DNA of 64,000 nt from NCBI GenBank assembly GCA_040004035.1, contig JAMPLN010000014.1; one strand, written 5' to 3'. Below, in pieces: positions 36,801 through 44,159 of the stretch. The stretch comes from Microcoleus vaginatus_C (GTDB lineage Bacteria; Cyanobacteriota; Cyanobacteriia; Cyanobacteriales; Microcoleaceae). Every line of letters starts with the position of its first letter. The first letter of the stretch is position 1. The translations under genes and the position numbers were made by a program. The notes beneath the pieces were generated by a model. That model was not told the origin of the DNA, did not search any database, and worked only from the letters and a program-made list of their open reading frames with translations.

Positions 36801-37046
36801 GTTTTCCGGCAGATAGCCGATGCGCTGTCTGACGGCCATCGAGTCTTCGTGAACATCCATGCCGGCGATGCGGGCCGTACCGCTGGATGCCGGCAAATAT
36901 CCCGACAAAATCCGCATCGTTGTGGTTTTGCCCGCGCCGTTTGGCCCCAAAAAACCGAGAATTTCTCCTGATTCGACCGAAAAAGACACGTCCGCGATCG
37001 CTGCGGTCGAACCGTAAGTTTTGCTTAAGTGTTCTACTTCAATCAT
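33864..37046 (-). CDS. GldA-like ABC ATPase with giant repeat tail
   Basis: A 1060-residue protein whose first 310 or so residues are a complete ABC-2 ATPase: Walker A GPNGAGKTT (about 34-42), signature LSKGFRQRVGIAQAI, Walker B VIILDEPTVGLD, H-loop LSTHILPE, and the C-terminal DVFLRLT. Usual family length is about 310-340. The remaining 740 residues are acidic Pro/Glu/Val repeats: 6 full 17-residue units (SEPVAETVELREHPQPA) at about 372-473, a unique segment, then many 21-residue units (EPIVENLQVSETVESIEHPQ) up to about 1015, and a basic end. The reading frame is open throughout, so the tail is under coding selection or very young. Confidence 0.88.
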   Translation of the reverse strand: MIEVEHLSKTYGSTAAIADVSFSVESGEILGFLGPNGAGKTTTMRILSGYLPASSGTARIAGMDVHEDSMAVRQRIGYLPENPPLYPEMTVEGFLFFVARIKQVPAGDRARRVTSAIERCGLVDKRKVLIRKLSKGFRQRVGIAQAIVHDPPVIILDEPTVGLDPRQIIEVRNLIKSLGGQHTIILSTHILPEVSMTCNRVTIINRGKIVAAGSPENLMGELAAGEGYELEVEGEGDLVNSLLLPSLENLRGVRSVELIPSNQFLVGRYRLRALCEPDIEPGREIATAILASGFGLCEMRRNRASLEDVFLRLTAAEKKPENLVHSEPEVDQNLQEAATTQESIADYHQSESQPIVENRQVSDRQESLYDSHSASEPVAETVELREHPQPASEPVAETVELREHPQPASEPVAETVELREHPQPASEPVAETVELREHPQPASEPVAETVELREHPQPASEPVPETVELREHPQPESEPVPETVQPIKGKHLSLGVTGTRSSYSLQISKQASRMLTFVKNVFYKREILPIEPTPPAPVVENLEVSQTVESIEPSPPESEPVVETVESIEHPQPEPVVENLEVSETVESIEHPQPEPIVENLEVSETLESIEHPQPEPVVENLEVSETVESIEHPQPEPIVENLQVSDTVESIEHHQPEPIVENLQVSDTVESIEHHQPEPIVENLQVSETVESIEHPQPEPIVENLQVSETVESIEHPQSESEPVVETVESIEHPQSESEPVVETVESIEHPQPEPIVENLQVVETVESIEHPQPEPIVERQESIDYSQRESEPITETAEEISDLEPGMQPVADFLETVERQESIEHPQPEPVVENLLIVETVESIEHPQPEPVVENLEVSETVESLEHPQPEPVVENLLIVETVESIEHSQPESEPIFDSPKSIEPSQPEPIVENLEVSETVESLEHPQPEPVVENLLIVETVESLKHSQPESEPIFDSPKSIEPSQPAAVVENLEVSETPKSIERSQPEPEPILDSPKSSEHSQPESQQVVKNRPLKKKPQPSSDSRIEQSPMTKKRQIERKQKDSNDSETPPAGNSE
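33990..35450. repeat. 63-bp tandem repeats coding the 21-residue unit
   Basis: More than a dozen copies of a 63-bp unit (on the plus strand around GGTTCTGGTTGAGGATG and CGATCGACTCTAC) with shorter variants interspersed. Neighbouring copies are nearly identical, a mark of recent expansion. Long antisense frames here are by-products of the repeat. Confidence 0.9.
35628..35935. repeat. 51-bp tandem repeats coding the 17-residue unit
   Basis: Six full near-identical 51-bp units plus a partial one, separated from the 63-bp array by about 170 bp of unique sequence (35455-35625). Confidence 0.92.
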
Positions 37047-37360
37047 TTGTCAGAAGTCACGCGATTTTAGGTTTTAGATTTTAGATTTACTTTGCCAACC
37101 ACAGGCGGGACGCCTGTTCCACGAATTTGAGAGTCCCGCCCGATCGGCGGGTCGATCGAATTTATGGCGAAATTTTTAATTTGATTTTGTCTTCCAGTGT
37201 AGTCTGGCAAGAACCAAATCTATCATAAGGGTCGATCGGACTTTGAAGCAAAATGCTAGGTAGCAGGGTGCGGAGTCCGGAAATGAGTAGCCGATGTACA
37301 TCGAATCGCTACCAACCGACGCACCCTACCAGTAGAGTCCGTGCCTAACCGAACCCTCAA
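37047..37360. other. Repeat-bearing spacer upstream of the gld-like cluster
   Basis: A 314 bp spacer with TAGATTT heptamers (37065-37089), a hairpin CCCGCC/GGCGGG (37135-37140/37146-37151) and a loose member of the GTGCGTCAG repeat family (37259-37329, arms GGTAGCAGGGTGCG and CGACGCACCCTACC). The promoter of the ATPase gene must lie here. Confidence 0.6.
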
Positions 37361-37570
37361 CTAGCTGCCTTCGATGTTCTTAGACGCTGTTTCTAGGTTG
37401 ATATCGGCATTAAAAACAATCACAAATTGAGCCTTGGGGATTAACTGCCCGACGATCCGCAGATAGCCGTCAGCATCGGAATGTCTGAAAAAGTGGGCTA
37501 GAGTGATTCGCTGCATATTGGGAAGCAGGCGAACAACCAACCACCTGTTAAGGCGCTGTTTGTAGGGCAT
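37361..37570 (-). CDS. Small conserved-looking protein of unknown function
   Basis: 69 residues from the inner ATG (MPYKQRLNRWLVVRLLPNMQ, first 20 residues); an ATG 18 bases upstream is the alternative. The opening is basic, then comes the alternating pattern AQFVIVFNADINLET. No domain is recognised. The reading is compact, codon use looks native, and the gene stands alone between a repeat and a divergent HTH gene. Confidence 0.55.
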   Translation of the reverse strand: MPYKQRLNRWLVVRLLPNMQRITLAHFFRHSDADGYLRIVGQLIPKAQFVIVFNADINLETASKNIEGS

Positions 37571-37742
37571 AATTAAGTTTGTCTCCATTCAGTGTTGGAG
37601 CCAAAGCCAGTTCAATGCTTGTCTAGGGCGCGGACTGGCTTTTGACTTTTGTTAGACTTTGTGTCTGTCTATAGACTAAGACCTCAACTACATATAGTCA
37701 ACTGAATAAATATAATCAACTGAACTAAGTACGGGATAGATA

Positions 37743-37940
37743 ATGACGCTGGGGCAAAAGCTAAGAGAAAGACGTGAAAGTCTAGGTTTGACTCGAATAC
37801 AAGTGGCAAGAGCGTGTAATGTGGTGGAATCCACAGTCATCAACTGGGAAACCGACAGACACGTCCCCAAGCTATACCCAGCACAGATGAAAGCCCTGTG
37901 CGACTTATTGAAATTCTCGATCGAAGATTTAGTAGTTTAG
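37743..37940 (+). CDS. Small XRE-type helix-turn-helix protein
   Basis: A 65-residue protein that is one XRE/Cro DNA-binding domain: GQKLRERRESLGLTRIQVA, then VESTVINWETDRHVPK, covering the five-helix fold. No effector domain is present, so it is a single-domain regulator or an antitoxin-like protein. TATATAGTCAACTGAATAAA-type repeats (37691-37723) precede it and may be an operator. Confidence 0.82.
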   Translation: MTLGQKLRERRESLGLTRIQVARACNVVESTVINWETDRHVPKLYPAQMKALCDLLKFSIEDLVV

Positions 37941-38013
37941 CTTGGGGAGTTAAGATAAAGTAGGTTGGACAATCGCGCTTTTTTGCAGAGAGGGCGATCG
38001 CTTTCTATTTGGA

Positions 38014-38658
38014 TTACTGCTGAAATTGAGCCAACAACCAAGCCCCTACCTGTGCTTGATCTTCAGTGCGACTCCGCCGCAAAGCCTCTTCCAAGACAGC
38101 AATAGTTAATCCCGGCAAAACTTCCGATTGAACAAGCCGCCGACTGCCATTATCAGCAATAATAGCAAAGGCAATAATTTGAGATTTCTGCACGTCTACT
38201 ACCCAATATTCAGCGACTTTTAACTCTTCGTAAAGCAACCGTTTTTCACCAATATCATCAGCCAAAGTTGAGTCAGCAACTTCTATGACTAAATCTGGCG
38301 GTGGGGTAACGTCAAGACTTGCGATCGAAGTTCCTTTAGGTGCTAATGGCGCTCTTTCTCCAATATAGTAAGATACGTCGGGCTGACACTCTCGGACTCC
38401 TGTTTTACGGTAGCTACAGTTATCCAAACCATTTAAAGGGATAGCTTTCGCAATACAGAACAGACTCACTCCTAAAAAAATACTTCCATTGTCTCTAGCA
38501 TGATCAGGCCCTACTGACATAGTTTCAATCCTCATTTGTCCGTTGCGGTAATAGCATTTGGCTTTACTGTAAGCTGGGTCATCTGCCATCGCGATGAATT
38601 CTTCCCATGTTGCTACTACCCAGATATCAGTTGGCAATTTAGTCTTTAGTCCACTCAT
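38014..38658 (-). CDS. Uma2 family nuclease-like protein
   Basis: 214 residues from the inner ATG, which has GGGAG 7 bases upstream. Uma2/DUF820 proteins have a PD-(D/E)XK fold; here PDLVIEVADSTLADDIGEK carries the core D and E, and EYWVVDVQK is the family strand. They are hugely multiplied in filamentous cyanobacteria and their role is unsettled. Another member lies at 58084-58692. Confidence 0.9.
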   Translation of the reverse strand: MSGLKTKLPTDIWVVATWEEFIAMADDPAYSKAKCYYRNGQMRIETMSVGPDHARDNGSIFLGVSLFCIAKAIPLNGLDNCSYRKTGVRECQPDVSYYIGERAPLAPKGTSIASLDVTPPPDLVIEVADSTLADDIGEKRLLYEELKVAEYWVVDVQKSQIIAFAIIADNGSRRLVQSEVLPGLTIAVLEEALRRSRTEDQAQVGAWLLAQFQQ

Positions 38659-38771
38659 TTTTTTCTCCCAAATATCTCGATCGTATAACACCACTCAATC
38701 AAATGCAAACCCTGTTCTCTCTACTCTTCCTCTGCGCCCTCTGCGCCCTCTGCGGTTAAATCAAAAAAATC

Positions 38772-40415
38772 TCAACTCCTTTTCCAAATCTTAATTTCCC
38801 CCAACCAACCCGCACTAACAATAGTCTTACCGTCGCTGCTAATCGCCACAGCGCTAACGTAGCCAGCATGACCGCTCAAATTACCTCTCAATTCGCCCGA
38901 TCGCACATCCCAAAGTCTCACACTCTTATCCCAACTCCCAGTAACCAGCGTAGTGCCATCCCGACTGAAAGCCACCGACCAAACCCCGTCAGTATGCCCG
39001 CTTAAACGCCGAATTAACTGTCCGTTTCCCGCATTCCATAACCCAACAGTGCCATTGCTGTTTCCCGCCGCTAAACTTTTGCCGTCGGGAGTAAAAGCTA
39101 GCGACAAAACAGACAAGTTTTTGCCACTAATTGTGCGAATTGCTTGACCTGTAGCTAAATTCCACAACCTAATTGAACCATCTTTGCTGCCGCTAGCTAA
39201 AGTTTTGTTGTCGGGACTAATTGCAACAGCATTCACCAACCCAGAATGCCCGGTCAAAGTCCGCAGCAACTCTCCTGTTTTCGGGTTCCAAATCTTAATC
39301 GTTTTGTCCCAACTACCGCTGGCTACAAATTGACCGTCGGGACTAACGGCAACGCTCGAAACTGCATTTGAATGCCCGCTCAAAGTGCGTACAACCGCGC
39401 CAGTTTCTAAATTCCAAATTTTCACAGTTTTGTCGTCGCTGCCGCTAGCTAACACCTTGGAGTCCGCACTCGCGGCCAATGCGTTTACTGCTTCCGTGTG
39501 ACCTTGCAGGGTAGTTTTTAATTGCCCGCTGGGAAAATTCCAAACTGAGATAGTGCCGTTGCTATTTCCTGTAGTAAAATAAGCGGAAGCTAGGGCAAGG
39601 GAACTGACAACTTCCGAAGGCCCTTTGAGGGTATTTGTGGCAGCAAAGGCGATCGCACTTGCGGGCGTGCGGGGCGCATTATTCGCCGGAGTTTTTGGGT
39701 TTCCGGCAGTAGGAGATTGGGGAACTGCTGGCAGCGAAATAGTCGATCGCCATTTCATGAAAGTATTAATTTCTATTCCCGCCGCCACGATTTTATCAGA
39801 GTTTTCCTCTAACCTGACAATGCCGTTAATTGCGACAACTCGGCCTGCATCATCGAGTACCGGCCCGCCGCTCATTCCCGCTCTCACTAAGTTGTTGTAT
39901 ACCAAAGTATAACCGTTCCAGGGAGTTTGGCGGCCGGTTAGCTGACCTTCCGTGGCGATGAAAATCGGCTGTCTGAGAGAACCGCCGGATATCGGCCAGC
40001 CGGCCACATAAGCCTTGTTTCCCTTAGTTGCTGCGGAATTGGCTAATTGAGCCAGGGGGTAGCTTTGAGTGCTGCTGAAGGGCACGACGGCTAAATCCAT
40101 TCCTGGCACTCGCCGCACGAGGCTATAGTATACAGAGTGAGCTTTGCCGTCGGGAGTTACGACCTCGTAATCGCCGGCTTTATCGATAACGTGCCAGTTT
40201 GTGAGAATATAGTATGTGCTGCCTTGTTTCTCTAAAATTACTCCTGAACCGCCTTTTGGCCCCTGGATGCGAACAGTAATTTGTTGGGCAACGGTTTTAA
40301 CTTTGTCGGCGGTTAATGCGAGGGCAATTTGAGGTGATGTCAGTGGGATGAGGGCGATCGAACTCAGGGCGATCGTAGCACTCAAAATAGCCGGAATTGT
40401 TCTGCTGTAATTCAT
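38772..40415 (-). CDS. Secreted trypsin-like protease with WD40 propeller
   Basis: A 547-residue protein: signal peptide (1-33), a trypsin-like protease domain with a complete triad H75 (TNWHVID), D107 (GMDLAVV) and S182 (GMSGGPVL), a Pro/Ala linker (about 230-255), then about seven WD40 blades (256-547) with SGSDDKTVKIWN-type motifs. The domain lacks the PDZ of HtrA-like proteases; the propeller may select substrates instead. It should act in the periplasm or outside. Adjacent genes do not suggest a partner. Confidence 0.9.
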   Translation of the reverse strand: MNYSRTIPAILSATIALSSIALIPLTSPQIALALTADKVKTVAQQITVRIQGPKGGSGVILEKQGSTYYILTNWHVIDKAGDYEVVTPDGKAHSVYYSLVRRVPGMDLAVVPFSSTQSYPLAQLANSAATKGNKAYVAGWPISGGSLRQPIFIATEGQLTGRQTPWNGYTLVYNNLVRAGMSGGPVLDDAGRVVAINGIVRLEENSDKIVAAGIEINTFMKWRSTISLPAVPQSPTAGNPKTPANNAPRTPASAIAFAATNTLKGPSEVVSSLALASAYFTTGNSNGTISVWNFPSGQLKTTLQGHTEAVNALAASADSKVLASGSDDKTVKIWNLETGAVVRTLSGHSNAVSSVAVSPDGQFVASGSWDKTIKIWNPKTGELLRTLTGHSGLVNAVAISPDNKTLASGSKDGSIRLWNLATGQAIRTISGKNLSVLSLAFTPDGKSLAAGNSNGTVGLWNAGNGQLIRRLSGHTDGVWSVAFSRDGTTLVTGSWDKSVRLWDVRSGELRGNLSGHAGYVSAVAISSDGKTIVSAGWLGEIKIWKRS

Positions 40416-40579
40416 TATTGTGTAAATTTAACATACCCACATATCCACTGACGCATAACTTTTCCGGTTTGTGGCATATTGACGGTTGAGAACGCCAAAA
40501 CGCCTGCGCGACGATCGAACTTTCGACATTTGCACAAGCCTAAAAATATTTGACACAGCCCTCTGGCTAGCAGAAAAAT

Positions 40580-40786
40580 TTAGAATCGGGAACCGCACCT
40601 AGCCTCAACAATAGCCACTGGCTGATCTCTATTCTTTTCTCGGCAAATCAGAATTTGAGCCAAACGCTGATCGGAATAATACCCATTAGCCATCCAGCCG
40701 AGGGGTGCGCCTGCGATCGCGCCGACTGCTAAACCAGTGAGCAGGCTCCAAACAAGATGCTTTCTGGCGATCGGGTTTTGTTGCAT
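40580..40786 (-). CDS. Small membrane protein of unknown function
   Basis: 68 residues with one glycine-rich membrane segment (SLLTGLAVGAIAGAPLGWMA), then a polar end with two cysteines. No family is recognised. It lies between the protease and a repeat-rich spacer. A start with good codon use but no strong ribosome binding site. Confidence 0.5.
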   Translation of the reverse strand: MQQNPIARKHLVWSLLTGLAVGAIAGAPLGWMANGYYSDQRLAQILICREKNRDQPVAIVEARCGSRF

Positions 40787-41168
40787 AAAAAATTATCCTA
40801 AACGCTTAACTTTAGCAAAAATACCACAAATAAAATTTACTTTCTTCCTTCTATTTACTTATTTCCTAAGTAGTAACCCATGATTAAGTATCATGTTCTT
40901 CACAGTCCGCTTAAGACAATCCCAGGCAACAACAAAAGGTGCGTCAGGATTGATGATTTTTTACCAGATTTTTAGCTTCGCGCTGACGCACCCTACGCAC
41001 AAGTATTAGTAGAATGCGTCACTTGACAAAACCTAACGCTTGGGTTATTATTCAATTAGGGCTTATGCCACAATCCAAAAAATAGGGGCAACAACGGGGG
41101 CGATTGCCCCTACTACAGGCAGGCTGTGCATAAGTCCTGCAAACCCTAACGTTGGAGAACAGCGTCTC
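40787..41168. other. Spacer with two hairpin repeats
   Basis: 382 bp. A GTGCGTCAG-family repeat spans 40938-40995, and TAGGGGCAA (41083-41091) pairs with TTGCCCCTA (41104-41112). The second element has a relative at 55938-55962. Promoters for the flanking divergent genes must lie here. Confidence 0.6.
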
Positions 41169-41438
41169 ATGCCCAAAGTTCTTGAAGACCGCCAGAACAA
41201 TCTATTTATATATATTTATACTAACGACCATATTCCAGCTCACGTGCACATCTTCAAAGGTAGAAAAAATGATAAGAACCAGATGGAAATCAAAATTAAT
41301 ATTGGCACTGAAAAACAAGCTCCTAGCTTAGTTTACGCACACGATCGAATAAAGGATAAAGATTTAGTGAGCGCTCTTAGATTAGTAGCCGATAATCAAG
41401 AAATGTTGTTAAGCAAATGGCAAGAAATACATCAATGA
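41169..41438 (+). CDS. DUF4160 family protein
   Basis: 89 residues from the inner ATG (MPKVLEDRQ), preceded by GGAG; the longer frame upstream runs through a repeat. DUF4160 is recognised from FIYIYTNDHIPAHVHIFKG, where the HIPAHVH histidines are conserved. These small proteins usually sit beside DUF2442 proteins, as here, and the pair has the look of a toxin-antitoxin-type module without proven activity. Confidence 0.88.
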   Translation: MPKVLEDRQNNLFIYIYTNDHIPAHVHIFKGRKNDKNQMEIKINIGTEKQAPSLVYAHDRIKDKDLVSALRLVADNQEMLLSKWQEIHQ

Positions 41439-41513
41439 TTATGGAAAAAATAAAATTTGTTTACCAATCTGAAGCTACTGTAAAATCAGTAGTTCCGCCT
41501 TAAATTGATGAGA

Positions 41514-41546
41514 GATTCTGTCTTTCCGGTAACGAAAGACAGAATC
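41514..41546. promoter_or_regulatory. 13-bp inverted repeat between the DUF4160 and DUF2442 genes
   Basis: GATTCTGTCTTTC (41514-41526) pairs perfectly with GAAAGACAGAATC (41534-41546) across a 7-base loop. No T run follows, so a regulatory RNA hairpin, operator or small repeat fits better than an intrinsic terminator. Confidence 0.6.
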
Positions 41547-41575
41547 CATACGGGACAAGAGTTTGAGAATATTTA

Positions 41576-42055
41576 ATGTCGAAAGTCACAAAAGAGGAAT
41601 ACATGGCAGTTAAGAGCTGGGACAAAGAATTAACCGAGGAAAATCTCCGAGAGCAAATAGCCCAAGCTAAGCAAGCATGGAAAACCGCTGAGGCTACAGA
41701 ACCGCGTGCCGAATCCGTGCAATATAATCAGTCTGAAGATTTAATAGTTATCAAACTGAAAAACGGCGCTATTTTTTGTTTTCCTCCAAAGCTGGCACAA
41801 GGCTTAGAAGGTGCTTCACCAGAACAGTTGGCTGATGTTTGGCTGCCTCCTTCTGGCAGCAGCGTACACTGGGAAAGCTTAGATGTTGATTTTGGCATTC
41901 CCGAACTTGTAGCAGGTATTTTTGGCACAAAATCTTGGATGGCTGAATTAGGTAGGAAGGGAGGACAGGCAATTTCAAGCTCTAAATCGGCAGCAGCCCG
42001 GAAAAATGGCAAGAAAGGCGGACGACCTAAAAAGAATATTTCTGTTAATTCTTGA
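41576..42055 (+). CDS. DUF2442 family protein with basic tail
   Basis: A 159-residue protein; an inner ATG at residue 10 is possible. The DUF2442 part covers about 45-125 (VIKLKNGAIFCFPPKLAQGL, and HWESLDVDFGIPELVAGIFG with the usual L-D-D/V pattern). The tail AARKNGKKGGRPKKN resembles an AT-hook (GRPKK) and suggests DNA binding. It follows the DUF4160 gene and may be the DNA-binding partner of a two-gene module. Confidence 0.88.
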   Translation: MSKVTKEEYMAVKSWDKELTEENLREQIAQAKQAWKTAEATEPRAESVQYNQSEDLIVIKLKNGAIFCFPPKLAQGLEGASPEQLADVWLPPSGSSVHWESLDVDFGIPELVAGIFGTKSWMAELGRKGGQAISSSKSAAARKNGKKGGRPKKNISVNS

Positions 42056-42087
42056 CATTAATTTGAGCTGTGAGATGTCAGCGACTT

Positions 42088-42120
42088 AAATCCCCGACTT
42101 CTTGGAGAAGCCGGGGATTT
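42088..42120. terminator. Bidirectional hairpin terminator
   Basis: AAATCCCCG-A-CTTC and GAAG-C-CGGGGATTT form a strong stem with loop TTGGA between convergent genes. The same hairpin sequence type is common in cyanobacterial spacers. Confidence 0.75.
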
Positions 42121-42131
42121 CTTGTGTAATT

Positions 42132-42830
42132 CTATGCCAAATCAAACAGCAAAAATTCAGCATCTTCCGTAGCTTCAATCGCCAATTCAGACTCGCCGCT
42201 AACCGCCGCCGCGTCGCCATTGTTCAAAGGCAAACCGTTGAGGAAAACCGAGCCGCGAGCAACTTGCACCCAAGCGTGGCGATTCGGCTGCAAAGTATGA
42301 GAAACCCGCGAGTCTTTATCCAAAACAGCCGCATACAAATCAACATCTTGATGCACTTTCACAGCACCATCTCTCGCATCTCGTGCCGCCACTAAACGCA
42401 GTTTTCCGTGCCTTTCTGCTAGGGGAAACTCCCGTTGCTCGTAACTCGGCTGCAAGCCTTTTGTATCGGGTAACAGCCAGATTTGCAGCAAATGAACTGG
42501 GTCTGTTTGCGAGTTATTGAACTCGCTGTGCTGGATACCCGTACCTGCACTCATCCGCTGTACTTCACCGGGTTTAATCACTGCACCAGTACCCAAACTG
42601 TCCTTGTGTTCTAATGCTCCTTCTAATACATAAGTAATGATTTCCATGTCGCTGTGTCCGTGAGTGCCGAAACCTCTGCCGGGGCTAACGACATCCTCAT
42701 TAATTACGCGCAAAGAGCGAAAATTCATATAATTTGGATCGTAATAGCCGGCAAAAGAAAATGTGTGGTAACTGTCCAGCCAACCATGATTAGCGTGTCC
42801 TCTTGCTTCACTTTTTCTAACGGTAATCAT
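42132..42830 (-). CDS. Pirin family protein
   Basis: A 232-residue bicupin of the pirin/YhhW type. The N-terminal cupin has HTFSFAGYYDPNYMNF, HGHSDMEIITYVLEG and the matching EHKDS and FGTHGH metal ligands (two H, one E and another H). Bacterial members can act as quercetin dioxygenases, but the natural substrate is often unknown. It is divergent from an HxlR regulator, with a shared palindrome between them, so it is probably controlled by that regulator in response to an electrophile or quinone. Confidence 0.9.
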   Translation of the reverse strand: MITVRKSEARGHANHGWLDSYHTFSFAGYYDPNYMNFRSLRVINEDVVSPGRGFGTHGHSDMEIITYVLEGALEHKDSLGTGAVIKPGEVQRMSAGTGIQHSEFNNSQTDPVHLLQIWLLPDTKGLQPSYEQREFPLAERHGKLRLVAARDARDGAVKVHQDVDLYAAVLDKDSRVSHTLQPNRHAWVQVARGSVFLNGLPLNNGDAAAVSGESELAIEATEDAEFLLFDLA

Positions 42831-42902
42831 TTTCTCAATCCTCAGTGAAATTTATCGGGTATTTCTTTGATGTTTTTATTTTAAACATAGTCAAGCTATT
42901 AT

Positions 42903-42935
42903 GGTAAGTACGCACTTAAAAGTGCGGTACTTACC
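42903..42935. promoter_or_regulatory. HxlR operator palindrome
   Basis: GGTAAGTAC-GCACTT, then AA, then AAGTGC-G-GTACTTACC: 15-bp arms with one extra G. GTAC-centred half-sites of this kind are bound by HxlR proteins. It overlaps the promoter region of both divergent genes and ends 11 bases before the regulator start. Confidence 0.65.
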
Positions 42936-42946
42936 AAAAAGATACT

Positions 42947-43285
42947 ATGCAAGTCCAAGAAGCAAAGGTCGATCGAGCAAATTGCCCTGTAGAACGCACT
43001 CTAGAGGTGATTGGCGGGCGCTGGAAAGTCTTGATTCTGCGGGAGTTGTTTCAAGGAGTGAAGCGCTTTAACGAACTGCAACGAGCTGTCAACGGCATTA
43101 CTCAGAAGATGCTGACGCAGCAACTGCGGGAAATGGAATCAGACGCGATCGTGCACCGGGAAATTTACCTGCAAGTGCCGCCAAAAGTTGAATATTCTCT
43201 AACGCCTTTGGGCGAAAGTCTCAAACCGATTATTAATGCCATGCACGAATGGGGAATTCAGCATATTAGCGAAGATGGAAAATGA
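42947..43285 (+). CDS. HxlR family transcriptional regulator
   Basis: A 112-residue winged-helix regulator: CPVERTLEVIGGRWKVLILREL is the HxlR opening (shortened mention), with the cysteine at about residue 12 that senses electrophiles or oxidants in related proteins, followed by LTQQLREMESDAIVHREIY for the recognition helix and wing. It most likely controls the divergent pirin gene through the palindrome at 42903-42935. Confidence 0.92.
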   Translation: MQVQEAKVDRANCPVERTLEVIGGRWKVLILRELFQGVKRFNELQRAVNGITQKMLTQQLREMESDAIVHREIYLQVPPKVEYSLTPLGESLKPIINAMHEWGIQHISEDGK

Positions 43286-43355
43286 GCGGTTTCTAGATGT
43301 TTTTTTCCGTCTTCCGACAGATTTCAAATTTTCAACCTAGTTCAACAATAATAAT

Positions 43356-43754
43356 ATGAACAACATAGAGCGTCTCGCCACCCTCAACCGCATCCGCAAA
43401 CTCAGCCGCCTGATGGATACCGCCATTGGCATCCCCGGCACTAAATTTCGCATTGGTTTAGACCCCATTATCGGTTTAGTTCCGGGTGCTGGGGATATCG
43501 TAGATACCGCGTTTTCCGCCTACCTAATTTATTTAGCCACTCGATTCAACATTCCCCAAAAAACTCTAGGGAAAATGATTTACAATATCGGTCTAGAAGC
43601 CGTGGTTGGTTCAGTACCTTTAGTAGGAGATATCTTCGATGCTTTTTATAAATCAAACATGAGAAATTTGGCGCTTTTAGAAGCACACCTCGAAGAAGTT
43701 GAACCCGAACTAGCCGCAGTTGCAGAACCTATTCCTGAACCTATTAAATTGTAG
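43356..43754 (+). CDS. DUF4112 membrane protein
   Basis: A 132-residue DUF4112 protein: LDPIIGLVPGAGDIVDTAFS and a second similar half, GSVPLVGDIFDAFYKSN, with a hydrophobic stretch between them (about 58-75). The repeated G-x-x-P-x-x-G-D motif suggests an internal duplication. Function unknown. Its stop codon overlaps the left arm of a hairpin-bounded repeat. Confidence 0.87.
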   Translation: MNNIERLATLNRIRKLSRLMDTAIGIPGTKFRIGLDPIIGLVPGAGDIVDTAFSAYLIYLATRFNIPQKTLGKMIYNIGLEAVVGSVPLVGDIFDAFYKSNMRNLALLEAHLEEVEPELAAVAEPIPEPIKL

Positions 43755-44044
43755 GCGCGGGTTTCACGCACAATAATTATAAATAACCAACAATCTCTCA
43801 AGCCTGCCCCCATCAAACGAGAAATCCCGCGCCTATTTTTCGCATTTAAAATGTAGGGGCGGGTTCACAAACAATAATTGTAAATAACACACAATCTCTC
43901 AAACCCGCCCCCACCCAACGAGAAATGCCGCGCCTATTTTTGCATTTAATATAAATCAAGGTTGATGTGGATTATTTGTTAGGTGGGGGCGGGTTTCTTA
44001 GATTGTTCATAGCTGGCCGGTATTATTTGTAAAACCCGCCCCTT
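43753..44044. repeat. Three clustered hairpin-bounded repeats
   Basis: Copy A (43753-43840) has AGGCGCGGG and CCCGCGCCT ends and a trailing T run; copy B (43853-43940) is a diverged tandem duplicate with the same inner order (CAATAATT-TAAATAAC, CAATCTCTCAA, AACGAGAAAT); a third, different element (43984-44043) has GGGGCGGGTTT and AAACCCGCCCC ends. They fill the spacer between DUF4112 and the IS110 element. Confidence 0.75.
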
Positions 44045-44067
44045 GTATCTTAAAAGAGTCAGGCGCT

Positions 44068-44150
44068 CAAACCGTAGACCGCAGGCTATAGAACCGCAGA
44101 CACGGTTTTAATCGAACCGTAGACATGGTTGTAATTGAATCGTAACACGA
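44068..44150. repeat. Degenerate AACCGTAGAC repeats
   Basis: Four loose units of about 23 bp begin AACCGTAGAC, AACCGCAGAC, AACCGTAGAC and AATCGTAACAC. They lie left of the transposase and may mark the edge of the element. Confidence 0.55.
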
Positions 44151-44159
44151 GTCAAGATA

